Source: Exophiala sp. HKRS030 (Eukaryota > Ascomycota > Eurotiomycetes > Chaetothyriales > Herpotrichiellaceae). Taken from it: a DNA stretch of 64,000 nucleotides. Positions 24,481 through 34,832 of this stretch are shown here, one piece after another (the stretch's first letter is position 1; each line of letters opens with the position of its first letter). The stretch covers positions 498,592 through 562,591 of the forward strand of contig JAHWDD010000013.1 in NCBI GenBank assembly GCA_023897205.1. Reading direction: 5' to 3'. The position numbers and the translations under genes are program-made. Below the pieces are notes generated by a model. It was not told the origin of the DNA, searched no databases, and saw only the letters and a list, made by a program, of their open reading frames with translations.

Positions 24481-26305
24481 ATGCAGAGCGATAATAGCGA
24501 ACGTCCTCATAAGATTCGCCACTTAATAGACCTTTAATAAGTCTCTTTATCTTCCCTAGTGAAAGACCTCACTCCTAAGATCCCTCTTTTAAAGGTGCAC
24601 CATTAACTTTTATCTCCGTCAGCCATAAAAACCGATAACATAAGTGAATGTAATGAATGTGTCTCTGGGAATAAAAATACTAATAAGGTGAGATAGATAT
24701 ATTATGAACTGTCTCCTATTAATTCTCTTATACCAGAACGAAAGATAAGGTCGCTAGGTAGACACACTAAGTGCTTATCTTTAAAGAGGGCTCACTCAGC
24801 TTTAGCACCATCAGATAGCGGTGCATTTATTAAGAAGTGACTATTAAGCGTTTTACCTAGTGATAAATGCGATACCTAAGATAACATAAGTCTGCCACCA
24901 TCAAAACGATCTTAGTCCTTAGATTCATTAAGTCGCTAACTTTCGCAATCTAGTAACGGCACGAAATCCACAGTTTTAGCAGATAAGAAATATTCGCCCT
25001 ATAAAGATGTAAACTACCCTATGGTTTTAGAGACTAAGGGCAGTTTAATGCGGCTATCTAATGCTAGTCTCGTGAAGGAAGACCGAATCTTATGCGAGAA
25101 GCTTCTCTATATATATCTAATCGCGTCTTAATCATTCGTTATTTAATAACTAGTTCGACAAATTCTAGACTTTAATTTAAGGCTGATCCGAAGCCTAAGT
25201 CTATCTTAACCTATATCTTCCCCTCATTCTATTAATTAAAAACCTATACATTAATGGTTAAGAAGAATTTCGCGGTTTAATCGAAGGTTATAACGACCTC
25301 TAGGTTAAAGCCATTTCATTCTATAGGCCCCGGCCATAGCTAAACCATATATATAGATGGTCTAACTTTACCGAAATTTAGTGTTAAAAGCTCCATATTA
25401 AACCTTTAGAGAAGTTATACTATATAGCGCGTAAGGACATTTATTTTCTCTTCTTAACTCACGAGGTAAAGTGTGAGAAGTAAGGGCTTAACTTAGTAGA
25501 TTGACCGAATGCTTATAGTATAATGGTTACGCTCCGGGGAATTATAGACATCTTTCGCAAGGCTAACCATGCTTCGGAGATGCATAGGCCAGCCTTAGGA
25601 TTTTCCATTTCGCATGACGACTAAAGCATGTGTATCTATGCTTACTATCCTAAGGTAAAGGGTTAGAACACATTATACTTTCGTAAGACAATTAAAGAAC
25701 TTAATGTTAGAGACAAAAGGAGCGAACACAGATAAACTAGTCACTAATTTATACTTAATATTTACCAAATTTTCGCCCCGGCTCTACTCTGGTGACTTAC
25801 CGCGGTAATTAATAAGCTGCCTAACCCGATTATAAGGACACTTAAACTAACTAATATTAATAACCTTAGCGTATAAAGCTCATAGGATAATAGTAGTGCG
25901 CCCGAATCTCAAGATAAGAGGTTTCGTAAACCACAGCGAGGGAGGGGCTTAAATGCTAAGTTTCGAACCATAATTTAAAACTTATAACAGTAGCTAGAGC
26001 AGTAATGAAAAGACTCTGAGTAACAATGAAAGGATACTAAGAATAGGGAGACGTTATTAGTGGCTTAGCTAGAGTAGTAACGAATAGACTCTAAATAATA
26101 ACGAAAGGAGCTAGTGCAATTACTTAAATAGTAAAGTGACCAGATTAAATAGCAAAATGAACAGCTTAAAGAGCAGAGCGGATAGCTTAGACACTAAAGT
26201 GAACAGATTACAGAGCTTCTGCTAAAGTAGTGATGCATCTTAAGTCTTTTCATTCGTCATCTTTTACTTCTTAACATGGAACCCAAGGGTTCCCACCGCC
26301 TATGA
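24481..26305 (+). pseudogene. RIP-killed conserved fungal protein, DUF7924-like core with coiled-coil tail
   Basis: From an ATG at 24481 one frame runs to about 25115, then shifts by one and runs to a stop at 26303-26305. It is broken by many stops at sites explicable as CAA, CAG, CGA or TGG. It reads PPSKRS and LSRQLSQSS, then KDVNYPMVLETKGSLM, LIEGYNDL, SFYRPRP, FLTHEVKCEK, NAYSIMVTLRGIIDIFRKA, MHRPALGFSISHDD, IYAYYPKVKG and LYFRKTIKELNV. These blocks, in this order, match a widespread fungal family (YP..L.TKGS, PRPQPDY, FLT.E.KCG, NAHS, LHREILAFSISHDH, RIYGHY, YRHPI) annotated as DUF7924, of unknown function. A glutamine/lysine/glutamate heptad region follows (about 25980-26240: LVQLLK, SDQIK, NEQLKEQS, HQSEQITELLLK). 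It lies against the normal-composition island. Confidence 0.83.
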
Positions 26306-27094
26306 TCAAAAATTTCTACTACTAAAGCCTGCTTATGATCCGGTCAAAAATGAGCAGTATCGACTGAGAGTCAAACGGTAGATCACCTCGATGCGCCCTA
26401 AAGTTTCACTTGACCGACAGGATGATGGCGAGGACCTAAGATATATGATAAAGTGCGCTACGCATCCGCGATTCGGCGCGTAGATGTATCACTTACTCAG
26501 AACCTGACTAACTATCGCGTTTACCTTACCCACCTAAAGTTAGTCGTGTGGTCGGCAGCCAAGGCGTAATCAGGCAACATCGCACTTTCTCTTCTGATGT
26601 CTTAAAGTTAACCCTGTTCTTCGCATTACGGATCGACGGCGCACATTGATTGGATACAAGGGACTCCAGATCCTGACGCGCACATAGCCTTTTGGTGTTA
26701 CGCCGATGTGTGATGGCATCCTTCGGGCAGCAGCATGCGTTATTGGGGCCGCTGGTCTGCTGGTTCGCCAGACACAACACGCTCAGGAGTCGACAATCCC
26801 GGGAAGTGAATGGTAAATGCACCCTAGCTCCACCTCTACCTGATATGCGGCTGTACACTTTGACATATTGGCCCGCATTGACCTAGATGACACGTCCCAT
26901 CGCGCGCCCCCTCTGTTGACATCAAAGTACCTTCGCTTCAGCCCTAGCCTCCAACGCATTGAATCCGCGATTGATATCTACCGTCGTCGAGAGATTCCTC
27001 TTGATACTCTCCTTGCGCCAAATCGCTCGCAAGCCTGTCTCGTACGAGAGTACCATCAAGGAGGGTCCGATAGCCTTTTGAGCAATATTTCATC
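26306..27094. other. Normal-composition DNA, no gene recognised
   Basis: The AT-rich state ends at about 26.27 kb. Open frames at 26526-26858 (minus) and 26868-27098 (plus) lack motifs I recognise. The plus one ends just where the next relic starts. They may be remnants of another decayed gene. Confidence 0.4.
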
Positions 27095-27965
27095 ATGAGC
27101 CCAGGAAGCTTCTTCCGGCGGACGCCTACACCATCAGGCTGGTCTAGGTCAAGCCTCCCGAGATAAACGCCACCACCGTGATACTGAATGAAGGATATGA
27201 GCCAATCCCACTCCCACAGGGAGAAGCAAAGGTATATACACTGGGCCGAATAGAGAAAGATAACGTGGCTGTTGTCGGTTCGGCTCGAGGCGAGCAGAGA
27301 AAGTCGCTATTGTCAAAGTTGTGGGCAATAAACGTCGGACGTCCAGGAACATGCCGAGCCGCAGAAAATTGGCCCGGCAGTGTTGCAGTATGAGTTGGGA
27401 AAGGAAAAGGGATCGAAGTGACCCAAACGCTAACTAAGCCACCCGGCCAGTTGCTGCAGGTTGTCATTGCGGCGGAAGACAAGTATCTTGGGCAAGAAAC
27501 TGATGAAAGTTTGTTCACAACCCACTTGCGTCGACTCGAGGGTTTCCCACGCCCATGACAGCGATATCGACGCCCCTCTCTGCCAGACCGCCTTTCGATG
27601 CCAAATATCGGCACGAGCCCGGCACGAATCCGGCACGGAGTGTGAAGCACGATGAAGAATACGAGGTCCGGCGTACAGATGTGGGAGTCCCGACGAGATT
27701 CGCATGCACTATAACATGATCTAGCCCGGAGACCGGGTGATTAAGTCGGACATGTCTCGGGAAAGATCAGAGGGCGATTCCACGACGCTCTTTGCTTTGA
27801 GATCGAAGCGGCGGGGTTAATGTATAATCCTCCTGTATCTACTGGTTCGCGGCATATGTGACTATGTGGGTTCACACAAGAACAAGGGTTTGCAGGAACG
27901 TGCGGCGGCTACGGCTGCAGCCTACGCCTGAGGGTTCCTCTTGACAATGGCTGAAGAAGTTGTAC
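27095..27965 (+). pseudogene. Nucleoside-phosphorylase (PNP_UDP_1) domain pseudogene, fungal NLR type
   Basis: Three blocks on the plus strand follow the fungal purine/uridine phosphorylase-like domain that heads many ankyrin, NACHT or NB-ARC proteins. Block 1 (27121-27393): DAYTIRLV-stop, then ILNEGYEP and VYTLGRIEKDNVAV, equivalent to YTIGW.CALP and YTLGRIG.HNV. Block 2 (27427-27560): TLTKPPGQLLQ through LFTTHLRRLEGFPRP. Block 3: DALCFEIEAAGLM at 27784-27822, then, one frame over, LVRGICDYVGSHKN and ERAAATAAAYA up to 27928, the canonical C-terminal end. The glycine-rich nucleoside-binding centre (VGIGGG) is missing, and there are in-frame stops at 27145 and 27391 and two or more frameshifts. 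CpA is not depleted, so decay was ordinary mutation, not RIP. No NB-ARC or ankyrin part is traceable downstream. Confidence 0.88.
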
Positions 27966-28699
27966 AAGGTGAGGCGTAAGAGTTATACGGACAATGGTAA
28001 TATCCACCTTCCGTAGCAATAGTGTGGTCAATAGCTTATTCCTTTCCAGAAGAAGTAAGCTAGATAATGGCGGGAAAGGAATCCAATTAGAAGTATTATG
28101 CAACAGAATTGTCTGAATGCGTATGATCTTTGAATCACTTTCTTGAACACAAGGCACAGAGAATGTCGATCCAAGTCCATGGTCGGTTTTATCTGCTTCG
28201 TCTGCTTCTCTCATTCCTGACTTGTAACCCAGCACTGTCAAGATGGAGCAATTCTGCAGCAAAGACTCGACAAGTTATCGCAAGAGAGTGACGGAAAGTT
28301 GGATGCGAGGGAGCCCACTATGCTGCCTCCTGAGTGGCTACGTCTGCGTTGGCAGAGAAACCAGATCAGTCAGTGAGTGGGACGCGGTCCCCGTAGTCCT
28401 TGTAGTTATCAAATTGGTTGAAAGGATTTTCGCATTCTGCCTGAAACAGACTAATGAAAAGAGAGTGTCTCCTCTGAAAAAACGCAGGGAGCAAAACACT
28501 CTAACATCACGTTTTGGAGAGACCATTTGAATCCCGCCTTACAGGTACGAGTGAAAGAGATTAGTCAATTCCTCCAGAGTTGTCGAATCCAGCGCGCCAG
28601 AGCACAAGTCGAAAGTATCGCGACAGATGTGCTGAGCGGGAGGATACCCGCAAAGTCGTAAATACCGAGGTTAAGAATGACTGGGGAGCACCCTGGGTT
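27966..28699. other. Intergenic, no gene recognised
   Basis: It holds the tail of the phosphorylase relic and the 3' flank of the bHLH gene. Open frames at 27909-28262 (minus) and 28243-28530 (plus) have no recognisable motif. Confidence 0.45.
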
Positions 28700-29602
28700 T
28701 CAGCAGGACCCTTTGCTGAAGTCTATTCTCCTCATATTTTGTAGTAGCGTGCAGTCTCCGCATTTGCCCAGCCTCTCGAGGTTTTGTACTTTCTCCCTCA
28801 AGCGCTGGATTTCGTCCCTCTTGTGACGACCCTCAAGCTCTGAGCGATTAACGTATTGTATCGCTCTCGCCATGATATCGCTCTTCCGGACCCTTCGACC
28901 GTGATCAGAGATTTCAGCATCGAAAAGCATCAAAGGAGAATTGGCCTCGGTGGCTTGTAGGATGCGATGAAGCTGGTTGATTTTCCCGTTAAGATTGTCA
29001 CGGTATCGACGCTCAATCATGGTGTGATTGTGTTTAGCCCTGAGGCTCGCAGAATCTTCGTCCTCGGACGAATCAGATCGACCTCTTTTCTTCTCTGGTT
29101 TTGTCTCGATCAATGGAACCTGATCTCCAGTCCCCAAGTGTGCTTGAGCTATTGCTCCTGCAGAACTTTGGCTCGCAGGGACGCCTGGCGCCAGACCTGG
29201 TCCTTCTCTAGCGTCGATACGCAAATTATTGGGCGAAGCTGCGAATCGTGTCACCATACTAGACTTTTTCCCAGACTTCTTTGTGCCTGGTGTGATAGGT
29301 GGCTGGGATTGTTCATACTCAATGAGCATTCGGGTATTAACAGGGCCTGTCGATAGTTGCGGCGAGGAAACGAGAAGTGTCTGCGAGGGTACAATGAAGG
29401 ATACCGGTACCGTGTTTTCAACCGAATCAAAATACACTGGATTCACAAAGGGCGACTTTGTCGTTGAATAGTTAGCAAATTGCAAATCTTGCGGTCCGCC
29501 CTGTATAGGCCATTCATCAAAGTATGTCAGGTCGGGATAATTGTCATTATCATTGTTACGTTGAAGGAAAATATCATCATCGTAAGAGGATTGCTGGGAC
29601 AT
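28700..29602 (-). CDS. bHLH transcription factor, SREBP-class basic region
   Basis: An intronless 300-residue frame. Residues 1-170 are low-complexity and acidic, then Ser/Pro-rich (probable activation region). At 171-190 comes a KKRGR basic stretch and an SEDED acidic patch. The basic helix starts near 188 with H193, E197, R199, Y200 and R201, giving H-x3-E-R-R-Y-R. Tyr at the position that is Arg in most bHLH proteins is the SREBP-class mark, favouring SRE/E-box variants. Helix 1 is DNLNGKINQLHRIL, the loop is long (220-238), and helix 2 is RRVRKSDIMARAIQYV. A short leucine-rich coiled coil follows (262-278), then KCGDCTLL with a CxxC pair (C281, C284). No membrane helices follow, unlike true Sre1. 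The layout resembles the soluble fungal bHLH group that includes allergen Fus c 3. The ATG at 29602 is the first in frame. The gene looks intact. Confidence 0.9.
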   Translation of the reverse strand: MSQQSSYDDDIFLQRNNDNDNYPDLTYFDEWPIQGGPQDLQFANYSTTKSPFVNPVYFDSVENTVPVSFIVPSQTLLVSSPQLSTGPVNTRMLIEYEQSQPPITPGTKKSGKKSSMVTRFAASPNNLRIDAREGPGLAPGVPASQSSAGAIAQAHLGTGDQVPLIETKPEKKRGRSDSSEDEDSASLRAKHNHTMIERRYRDNLNGKINQLHRILQATEANSPLMLFDAEISDHGRRVRKSDIMARAIQYVNRSELEGRHKRDEIQRLREKVQNLERLGKCGDCTLLQNMRRIDFSKGSC

Positions 29603-29861
29603 TCAGCACTACCCAGACCATTGTCTGATAAGAAGAAGCTACCTGATATAGCAAATTAGGAGCTTGATATGCGGTGTCCATGTTTCGCTGAGCCAAATAA
29701 CCTGATAGTGCGGACAAAGACCAGCGTAGCAGAAGTATCTACAGCAGAAGTATCTAGGGGAGGCCCAGTGTCGTTGGAAGCAAAACAATCATAGAAAGGT
29801 CGTATTTGGTGTGTAGAAACTAGTGTTTTTGAACGGTAGTTTGGTGATAATTGCAATGCGA

Positions 29862-29878
29862 ATATATAATATATAAGC
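29862..29878 (-). promoter_or_regulatory. TATA-like AT run upstream of the bHLH gene
   Basis: A run of alternating TA (CTTATATATTATATAT on the minus strand) lies about 260 nt upstream of the bHLH ATG in otherwise normal-composition DNA. It is a possible core promoter element. Distance and sequence are compatible, but nothing more supports it. Confidence 0.25.
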
Positions 29879-29902
29879 GACGTATCACAAGAGCGTGTTC
29901 AC

Positions 29903-31043
29903 AGTCGATCGGGGAAGCTCGGTGTAGCAGCATTTTAATTCGGAGGATTGTCGTCGTACACTCGGATGCAAGTGGATCTCATTATCCTCAAGGCGGCTTT
30001 GTGCGCCCTACACCCGCTAAAGCACCCTAGACCACAATAGACACTGGATCAACCTGGTCCAGGCACGATCCATACCCAACAACTTTGCGCCCAAGTTTGA
30101 TAAGTAGCTCCGGCTTTTTAGAAGACCTTCATCTTACATGTTAACCTCTTTCCTCCATGTAAGGAGGTTATATCAGGTACTAGAATGTTCAAATAGTGTG
30201 CCATTGGCCCAACGTGTGAACTCATTGACCGTAAGGTGCACAATGCGCGGCTGATATAGAAACATGGTTCTTTAGCTTCTCAGCAGGTACCCTGTGCCGC
30301 CGGACTACCGACTAATCAAACTCGAGAAAAGCACTGTCTCGATTCAGATTATCGCATGACTGGTGTTGTCCATACATACAGTTGTGTATTCGCAGAAGTC
30401 GCATCGACCGATCGTTTCAATTTTACTCCTTCTCCTACGGCCTTCGCCAAGGCGCTGATCATGGTGTCCGGATGACAGCAGCTTCACTCTCCCTCCACTG
30501 GCGTGAAACCGATCTAGGTCAATTGTGGCAATCCATTTCAGTCTAAAGGGAGGATACGATAAGACAGAATGATGGAGGATGATACGCTGCTAGCTTTTTG
30601 CTTGAGCGGCATGGGTCCTGTCGGATTTCCCGCATAACCCAGAGGACCCTCGGGAAGATATTGGATGGGACATCTGCGCATGGCTTCTTAACAAGTCCGC
30701 ATCTTCAACAGCGTGTCCATGCTAATCTCTCACGATGGAGTAAAAGGCAGCTTGAGAGGCCTTCCTCGTGTATGCCGGAAAGACCAACGACAACAAAGAT
30801 AGTTGTTGTGGGCCACTCCCTTTATGCTGGGCAGGTACGAGGCACGCCATGCGATAAAGCCTGGACCCTCAGTAGCGTCGACCCGCGCATAGGGCTTGGC
30901 CGGACGTAGACTCGCGTCCTTGTCAGATCGGCGATCTGTATCAGACGACAGTACACGGCCAGTCTGCTCATTAACCACCACCTTTAGTCTACATGACCCC
31001 TTCATCAACACAGGGCAGCGGACGCGAGTTTTTAAGTAGGCCA
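29903..31043. other. Intergenic or decayed coding DNA, unassigned
   Basis: Normal composition. Overlapping open frames at 30598-30909 (plus) and 30730-31047 (minus), and a short open minus frame near 30356-30463, have no motif I recognise. Some may be exons of an unrecognised gene. Confidence 0.4.
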
Positions 31044-31599
31044 TCAATATGCTGTGATTCTCACCCTGGCTTGATCATGAGCCTTTATTTTTCGATCAAA
31101 GAGATTCGGCGCTGAAGGGCACGATAGTTCCCTGCCATGGCTGGCATGCATTATATTGATTGTCCTACCTCCCTGTCGCATCTGATGGCATTTGGCCACA
31201 ATGGAGGCGCTCGTATCGATCGATCTCATCCATCGGTAGTATTCCAACTTTATATTTTGGTCTCTTTCCACCTGACCCAGAATCATTATGGTCCTTCTCC
31301 CCGAACAGCCTTTGCCTTCAGCCACGACGCGATTGAGGCATGTGACAAACCCTCGATTCTCTATTGGATAATTCAAATAGGTCTCATATTGGTCGCGCAA
31401 ACGTGACCGCGGGTTCTGATCTTTAAACCAATGATAATTTACAGATGGGAGTTCATTTTCATTCTGTCGCCGGGGCAAGTCATGGTCGTGGATCTTCGAT
31501 AAATTTCCCGAACGATCGGAAGCTGCCGTGCGATCGCGTTGGTTCGTGGTTCTAGCACCACAAGCAGAATCTACCTGAAAATCCAGGTCCAAGCCTCGT

Positions 31600-31668
<69 letters not shown>

Positions 31669-31676
31669 GCTTTCAC
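31044..31676 (-). CDS. Hypothetical open frame, 210 codons, starts in a GA/CT microsatellite
   Basis: The N-terminus is a run of Ser-Leu dipeptides made by the CT repeat at 31601-31665, so that part is unlikely to be a natural start. The remainder (about 170 codons) is basic and rich in R, N, H and Y, for example DQYETYLNYPIENRGFVTCL and RTIMILGQVERDQ. I recognise no domain. It could be an exon of an unrecognised gene, a decayed gene, or chance. The minus-strand frame at 30730-31047 just downstream might belong with it. Confidence 0.3.
31601..31665. repeat. (GA)n microsatellite
   Basis: About 32 GA dinucleotides with one AAAG irregularity near 31613. Confidence 0.97.
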
Positions 31677-32164
31677 AGAAAAGACGGCAAGTTCACTAGA
31701 TAGATCTGTTGAATGGTTTAACTCGTTACAAAATCTTTCGCATTAATACCATCTGCATTCCATGTCATTGCGCAGAGTCTCGTAACCCCCAGGGCTAAGC
31801 TCCATAGAGTTAAGCGGGGGGACGCTTGGCACTCTTGCGACAGCGAAAGAAGTTCTTGAAATTCACGTCACTCCTTCGACAAACAAATCAGAGTTAACGA
31901 CCTCTCGACTCGTAGATCAAAGGTCGTGGAGATGTCAATCAAGAACCAAGGTTGAGTTGTGCGATCTTCTGACTTCAGTACTAATCAGTCACGAAAAAGA
32001 TTCCGTACTATTGCTACTCATGTGCATCTTGTGCGTAACGGTTGGTTGTACGCTGCGATTCCAATTTTGCATCTAGTTGACCGACTCAATTCGATTACCC
32101 CTCCTTTACGATGGCTCAAGAGACCTCTCACCGCTCCTCCCACATATTACTCTTCCAGCAACGC
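31677..32164. other. Intergenic, nothing recognised
   Basis: Normal composition. A short pairing of CCCCC (about 31787) with GGGGG (about 31816) around AGCTCC was noticed but matches no known RNA. Confidence 0.4.
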
Positions 32165-32941
32165 CATGCTTCTAAGAGATGTTGAAGAACTGTCTGATAC
32201 CTTCGGGCGTCGTATCGATCAGATCAGCCATGACTGAAGCACGCAACTCAAGATCGAAATGTGACTCAACATGTTGCTTGGTAACCGTCTTAGCAATGCC
32301 TTTGCTGTGTCGACCTTCGAACTGTCAGGATAACAAATTACAGAGCCATCTTTCGAGAAGGTGGATAATACCTCTCAGAAAAAGAAGCCAGACGCGCCAC
32401 GAAGGTGCCCAGAAACCACATCCGAGACCTTTACCAACAGGGCCAGAGTTGAAGCGATAGTAAATCAAGTGCTTTAGATCCTTGCATGATCGGATATGGT
32501 GCATAAGCTTGTACTTGGCTGCGTTTTCCTTCTCCTCGGTCTTGATGAGGCGGTCTTCATCTTTGACCTCGCCATCAGACGAGTCCGAATCGTGCTCCTC
32601 GAGTTCAAGACTCGTGACACAGACGCCGGCCTTGGACTCTGCGACGTTTGTCTTGTTTACAATGTCTCGAAGCACTTGATTTTCATTCTGGTTGGCGAAG
32701 AGGTTCTGAAGTCCAAAAATCTCGCCCTTTTAATCTTTGCTATCTTGGACACCTTGGAAATATCGTCGCTCGGACGTCGCGGTGGATCCGATGCTGGTTT
32801 GCTGCTGTTTGTAGATTTTGCGTACACGATTTCTTCCAACGTCCCCTGGCTAACGAGACGAAATACTTCGACGTCGCGAGTCTGCCCAATTCTGTACGCG
32901 CGATCCTGTGCTTGCAAGTCATAGCTCGAGTTCCAACCCAC
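32165..32941 (-). pseudogene. ERCC6L2-type SNF2 helicase, C-terminal half (inverted piece)
   Basis: Reading leftward from 32941, the minus strand starts inside helicase lobe 2: [19 protein letters not shown] (motif VI with its arginines), then [19 protein letters not shown] short deletion near 32823 shifts the frame. In the new frame it continues [23 protein letters not shown]-stop-[38 protein letters not shown] and, near 32180-32270, [18 protein letters not shown] and [12 protein letters not shown]. This is the usual tail of the fungal ERCC6L2/Rad26-like SNF2 family (DNA translocases in transcription-linked or double-strand-break repair). It begins almost exactly where the plus-strand half at 32958-34832 stops, so the two are one gene broken between helicase motifs V and VI. 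Confidence 0.93.
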
Positions 32942-32957
32942 TTGAGACGATGTCTAA

Positions 32958-34832
32958 TTCTCCGATGACTACTTCTCCGATGATAATATCCAGCAATTGA
33001 GAGAACGACCAGAGTTCGCTGTGTCTACTGCCACCAGAGAGTATAAAGACATCCAATTGCCATACTCCCTCGGCCTTATTCCTACTCCGATTGCACAATT
33101 TTTGCGAGACTACCAAGTTAAGGGTGTGGCATTCTTGCATAAACTATTTATCTATCAGAAAGGAGGAATTCTTGGTGATGACATGGGCCTCGGAAAGACC
33201 GTACAAGTAATATCATTCCTAACCACGGCTTACGGGAAAACTGGTGACAAAAGAGGCAAGAGAGAGAAGGCGCAAAAAGAGACAGGCTAACTAAAAATCC
33301 CCCGAGACGTTAATCATCTGTCCCAGCACTTTAATAAAAAAACTTGAAAGATGAGTTCAAACGATGGTGTTGGTGGCACGTCGATACCTATCATGGTGGC
33401 GCTTCTCGTCGGCACGAGGTATTACCAGAGGCTTAAGCAGGCATGTCAGAGGCAATTATCACAACGTACCATACCTATCGTACACCACAATATAAAAGGA
33501 AACGAAGCACGGATGTCTCGTACTGATTTGGATCGGACACCGATATGCTGGAGGTCAGACAGGTGATGCACTCCGTACTCCCAACTGCTGGGACGTCCTC
33601 GCGGAAGGCCTGACAGGAGGGAAAAGGACTGAATGTGGTTCGCCAGGCCCCCCCGAAGGAGTTTCCAACCGTTGAGCGCACCGCGCTTAGTCGAGTCCAC
33701 CAAGACCCTCCATTCTCTTATCGTCTCCGGGGTAGATTTCCACTCAGTACGAGTAAGAGTTAGAGTACTGACAAGGAGGAGATCAACATGCTCAAGTGGG
33801 ATTGTGTTGTTAAGGACGAGTGTTACCAGATAAAAGAGCGCAAGTCAGAAATCACAAAAGCGATGGCCGAGATCAACGCCCTGTTCCGCATTGGATTGAC
33901 TGGAACAGTTATCCAGAATAAATACGAAGAACTGTGGGTGTTGCTCAACTGGGCTAATCCTGGTAAACTTGATCCGATAACGGCCTGGAAGAATACGGTC
34001 TGCATACCACTAAAGCTGGGCCAGAGTCACAATGCTTCGAATTATGAGCTTGCTCGAGCGAGAAAGACGGCGAAGATGCTTGTCACTAATCTTTTGCCGC
34101 ACTTCTTTTTGCGGCGTATGAAAGCGCTCATAAGAGCGCAGCTTCCTAAGAAGACTGATCGCGTCGTGTTTTGCCCATTGACACTCACACAAGCGAAAGC
34201 TTACGAGGAGTTTCTACGCAGTGATATTGTGTCGTACATCAGAGAGAGCGGCCGGCTTTGCGATTGTCGCAGTGGCAAGAAGGCTAGATGGTGCTGCAAC
34301 ATGGTGCTGGAAGACGGAACTCCGTGGCAGAATCGGGTCTTTCCTGCGATAGCCAACCTTCAGAAGATATCAAATCATTCAGCCAGTCTCATCTCCCAAG
34401 GCAGTGGCTCGAGCGAGAAACAAGCGAAAGCTCTCGACCTGCTCGAGATCGCAATGCCCGATCAATGGTGGGAACTGTACAAAACTCGCGACAGCATTTT
34501 GCATACTGGCAATTCCGAGTATTGTGGCAAGTGGAGGGTTTTGAAGAAACTGCTGACATTCTGGCATGACCAAGGTTGTCGACAATAAGGTGCTAATATT
34601 TCCGCACACCGTCCGGTTATTACGTATGCTTCTCACCGTGTTCATCAGTACGCAATTCAACGTGGAGTACCTCGACGGTAGTATGACGTATGAAGATCGG
34701 TATCAAGCCGTCAAGGAATTCAATACCGACCCTACCCAATTCATGTTCCTGATCAGCGCGAAAGCGGGCGGTGTAGGACTGAATATCACCTCGGCCAATT
34801 AAGGTTGTGATTGTTGATTCGAATCCCAGAGA
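32958..34832 (+). pseudogene. ERCC6L2-type SNF2 helicase, N-terminal half
   Basis: The plus frame opens with FSDDYFSDDNIQQLRERPEF directly after a TAA (32955). It then has LPYSLGLIPTPIAQFLRDYQ, the Walker A block GGILGDDMGLGKTVQVISFL, TLIICPSTLIK (motif Ia), and WHVDTYHGGASR and IITTYHTYR. Next come WDCVVKDECYQIKERKSE (motif II, DECY for the usual DECH), LFRIGLTGTVIQNKYEELW (motif III), LLPHFFLRRMKALI, VLIFPHTVRLLRMLL (motif IV), YLDGSMTYEDRY and FLISAKAGGVGLNITSAN (motif V). It ends KVVIVDSNP at 34803-34829, after which homology stops. Breaks: an extra A in a run near 33337, a TAA near 33434, about 280 bp inserted after 33480, a shift near 34573, and an extra T at 34800. The changes are small indels rather than RIP. 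It cannot be functional. Confidence 0.95.
33481..33763. other. Insertion of about 280 bp within the SNF2 pseudogene
   Basis: Homology to the helicase stops after TTYHTYR at about 33480 and resumes with DKEEINMLKWDCVV at about 33766. The sequence between has no match to the protein family, no convincing fungal splice sites at its ends and no clear terminal repeats. It could be a small insertion element or a filler from rearrangement. Confidence 0.65.

Noticed and set aside
26868..27098. Glycoside hydrolase-like fragment (ESAIDIYRRREIPLDTLL)
   Set aside because: Only a faint resemblance to a GH31-type stretch; no catalytic motif nearby.
33481..33763. Intron in the SNF2 gene
   Set aside because: No fungal 5' splice consensus or correctly spaced branch point at the ends of the break in homology.
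32997..34802. Intact SNF2 gene split by introns
   Set aside because: Frameshifts occur in homopolymers and inside motifs, stops lie in conserved segments, and the C-terminus is on the other strand.
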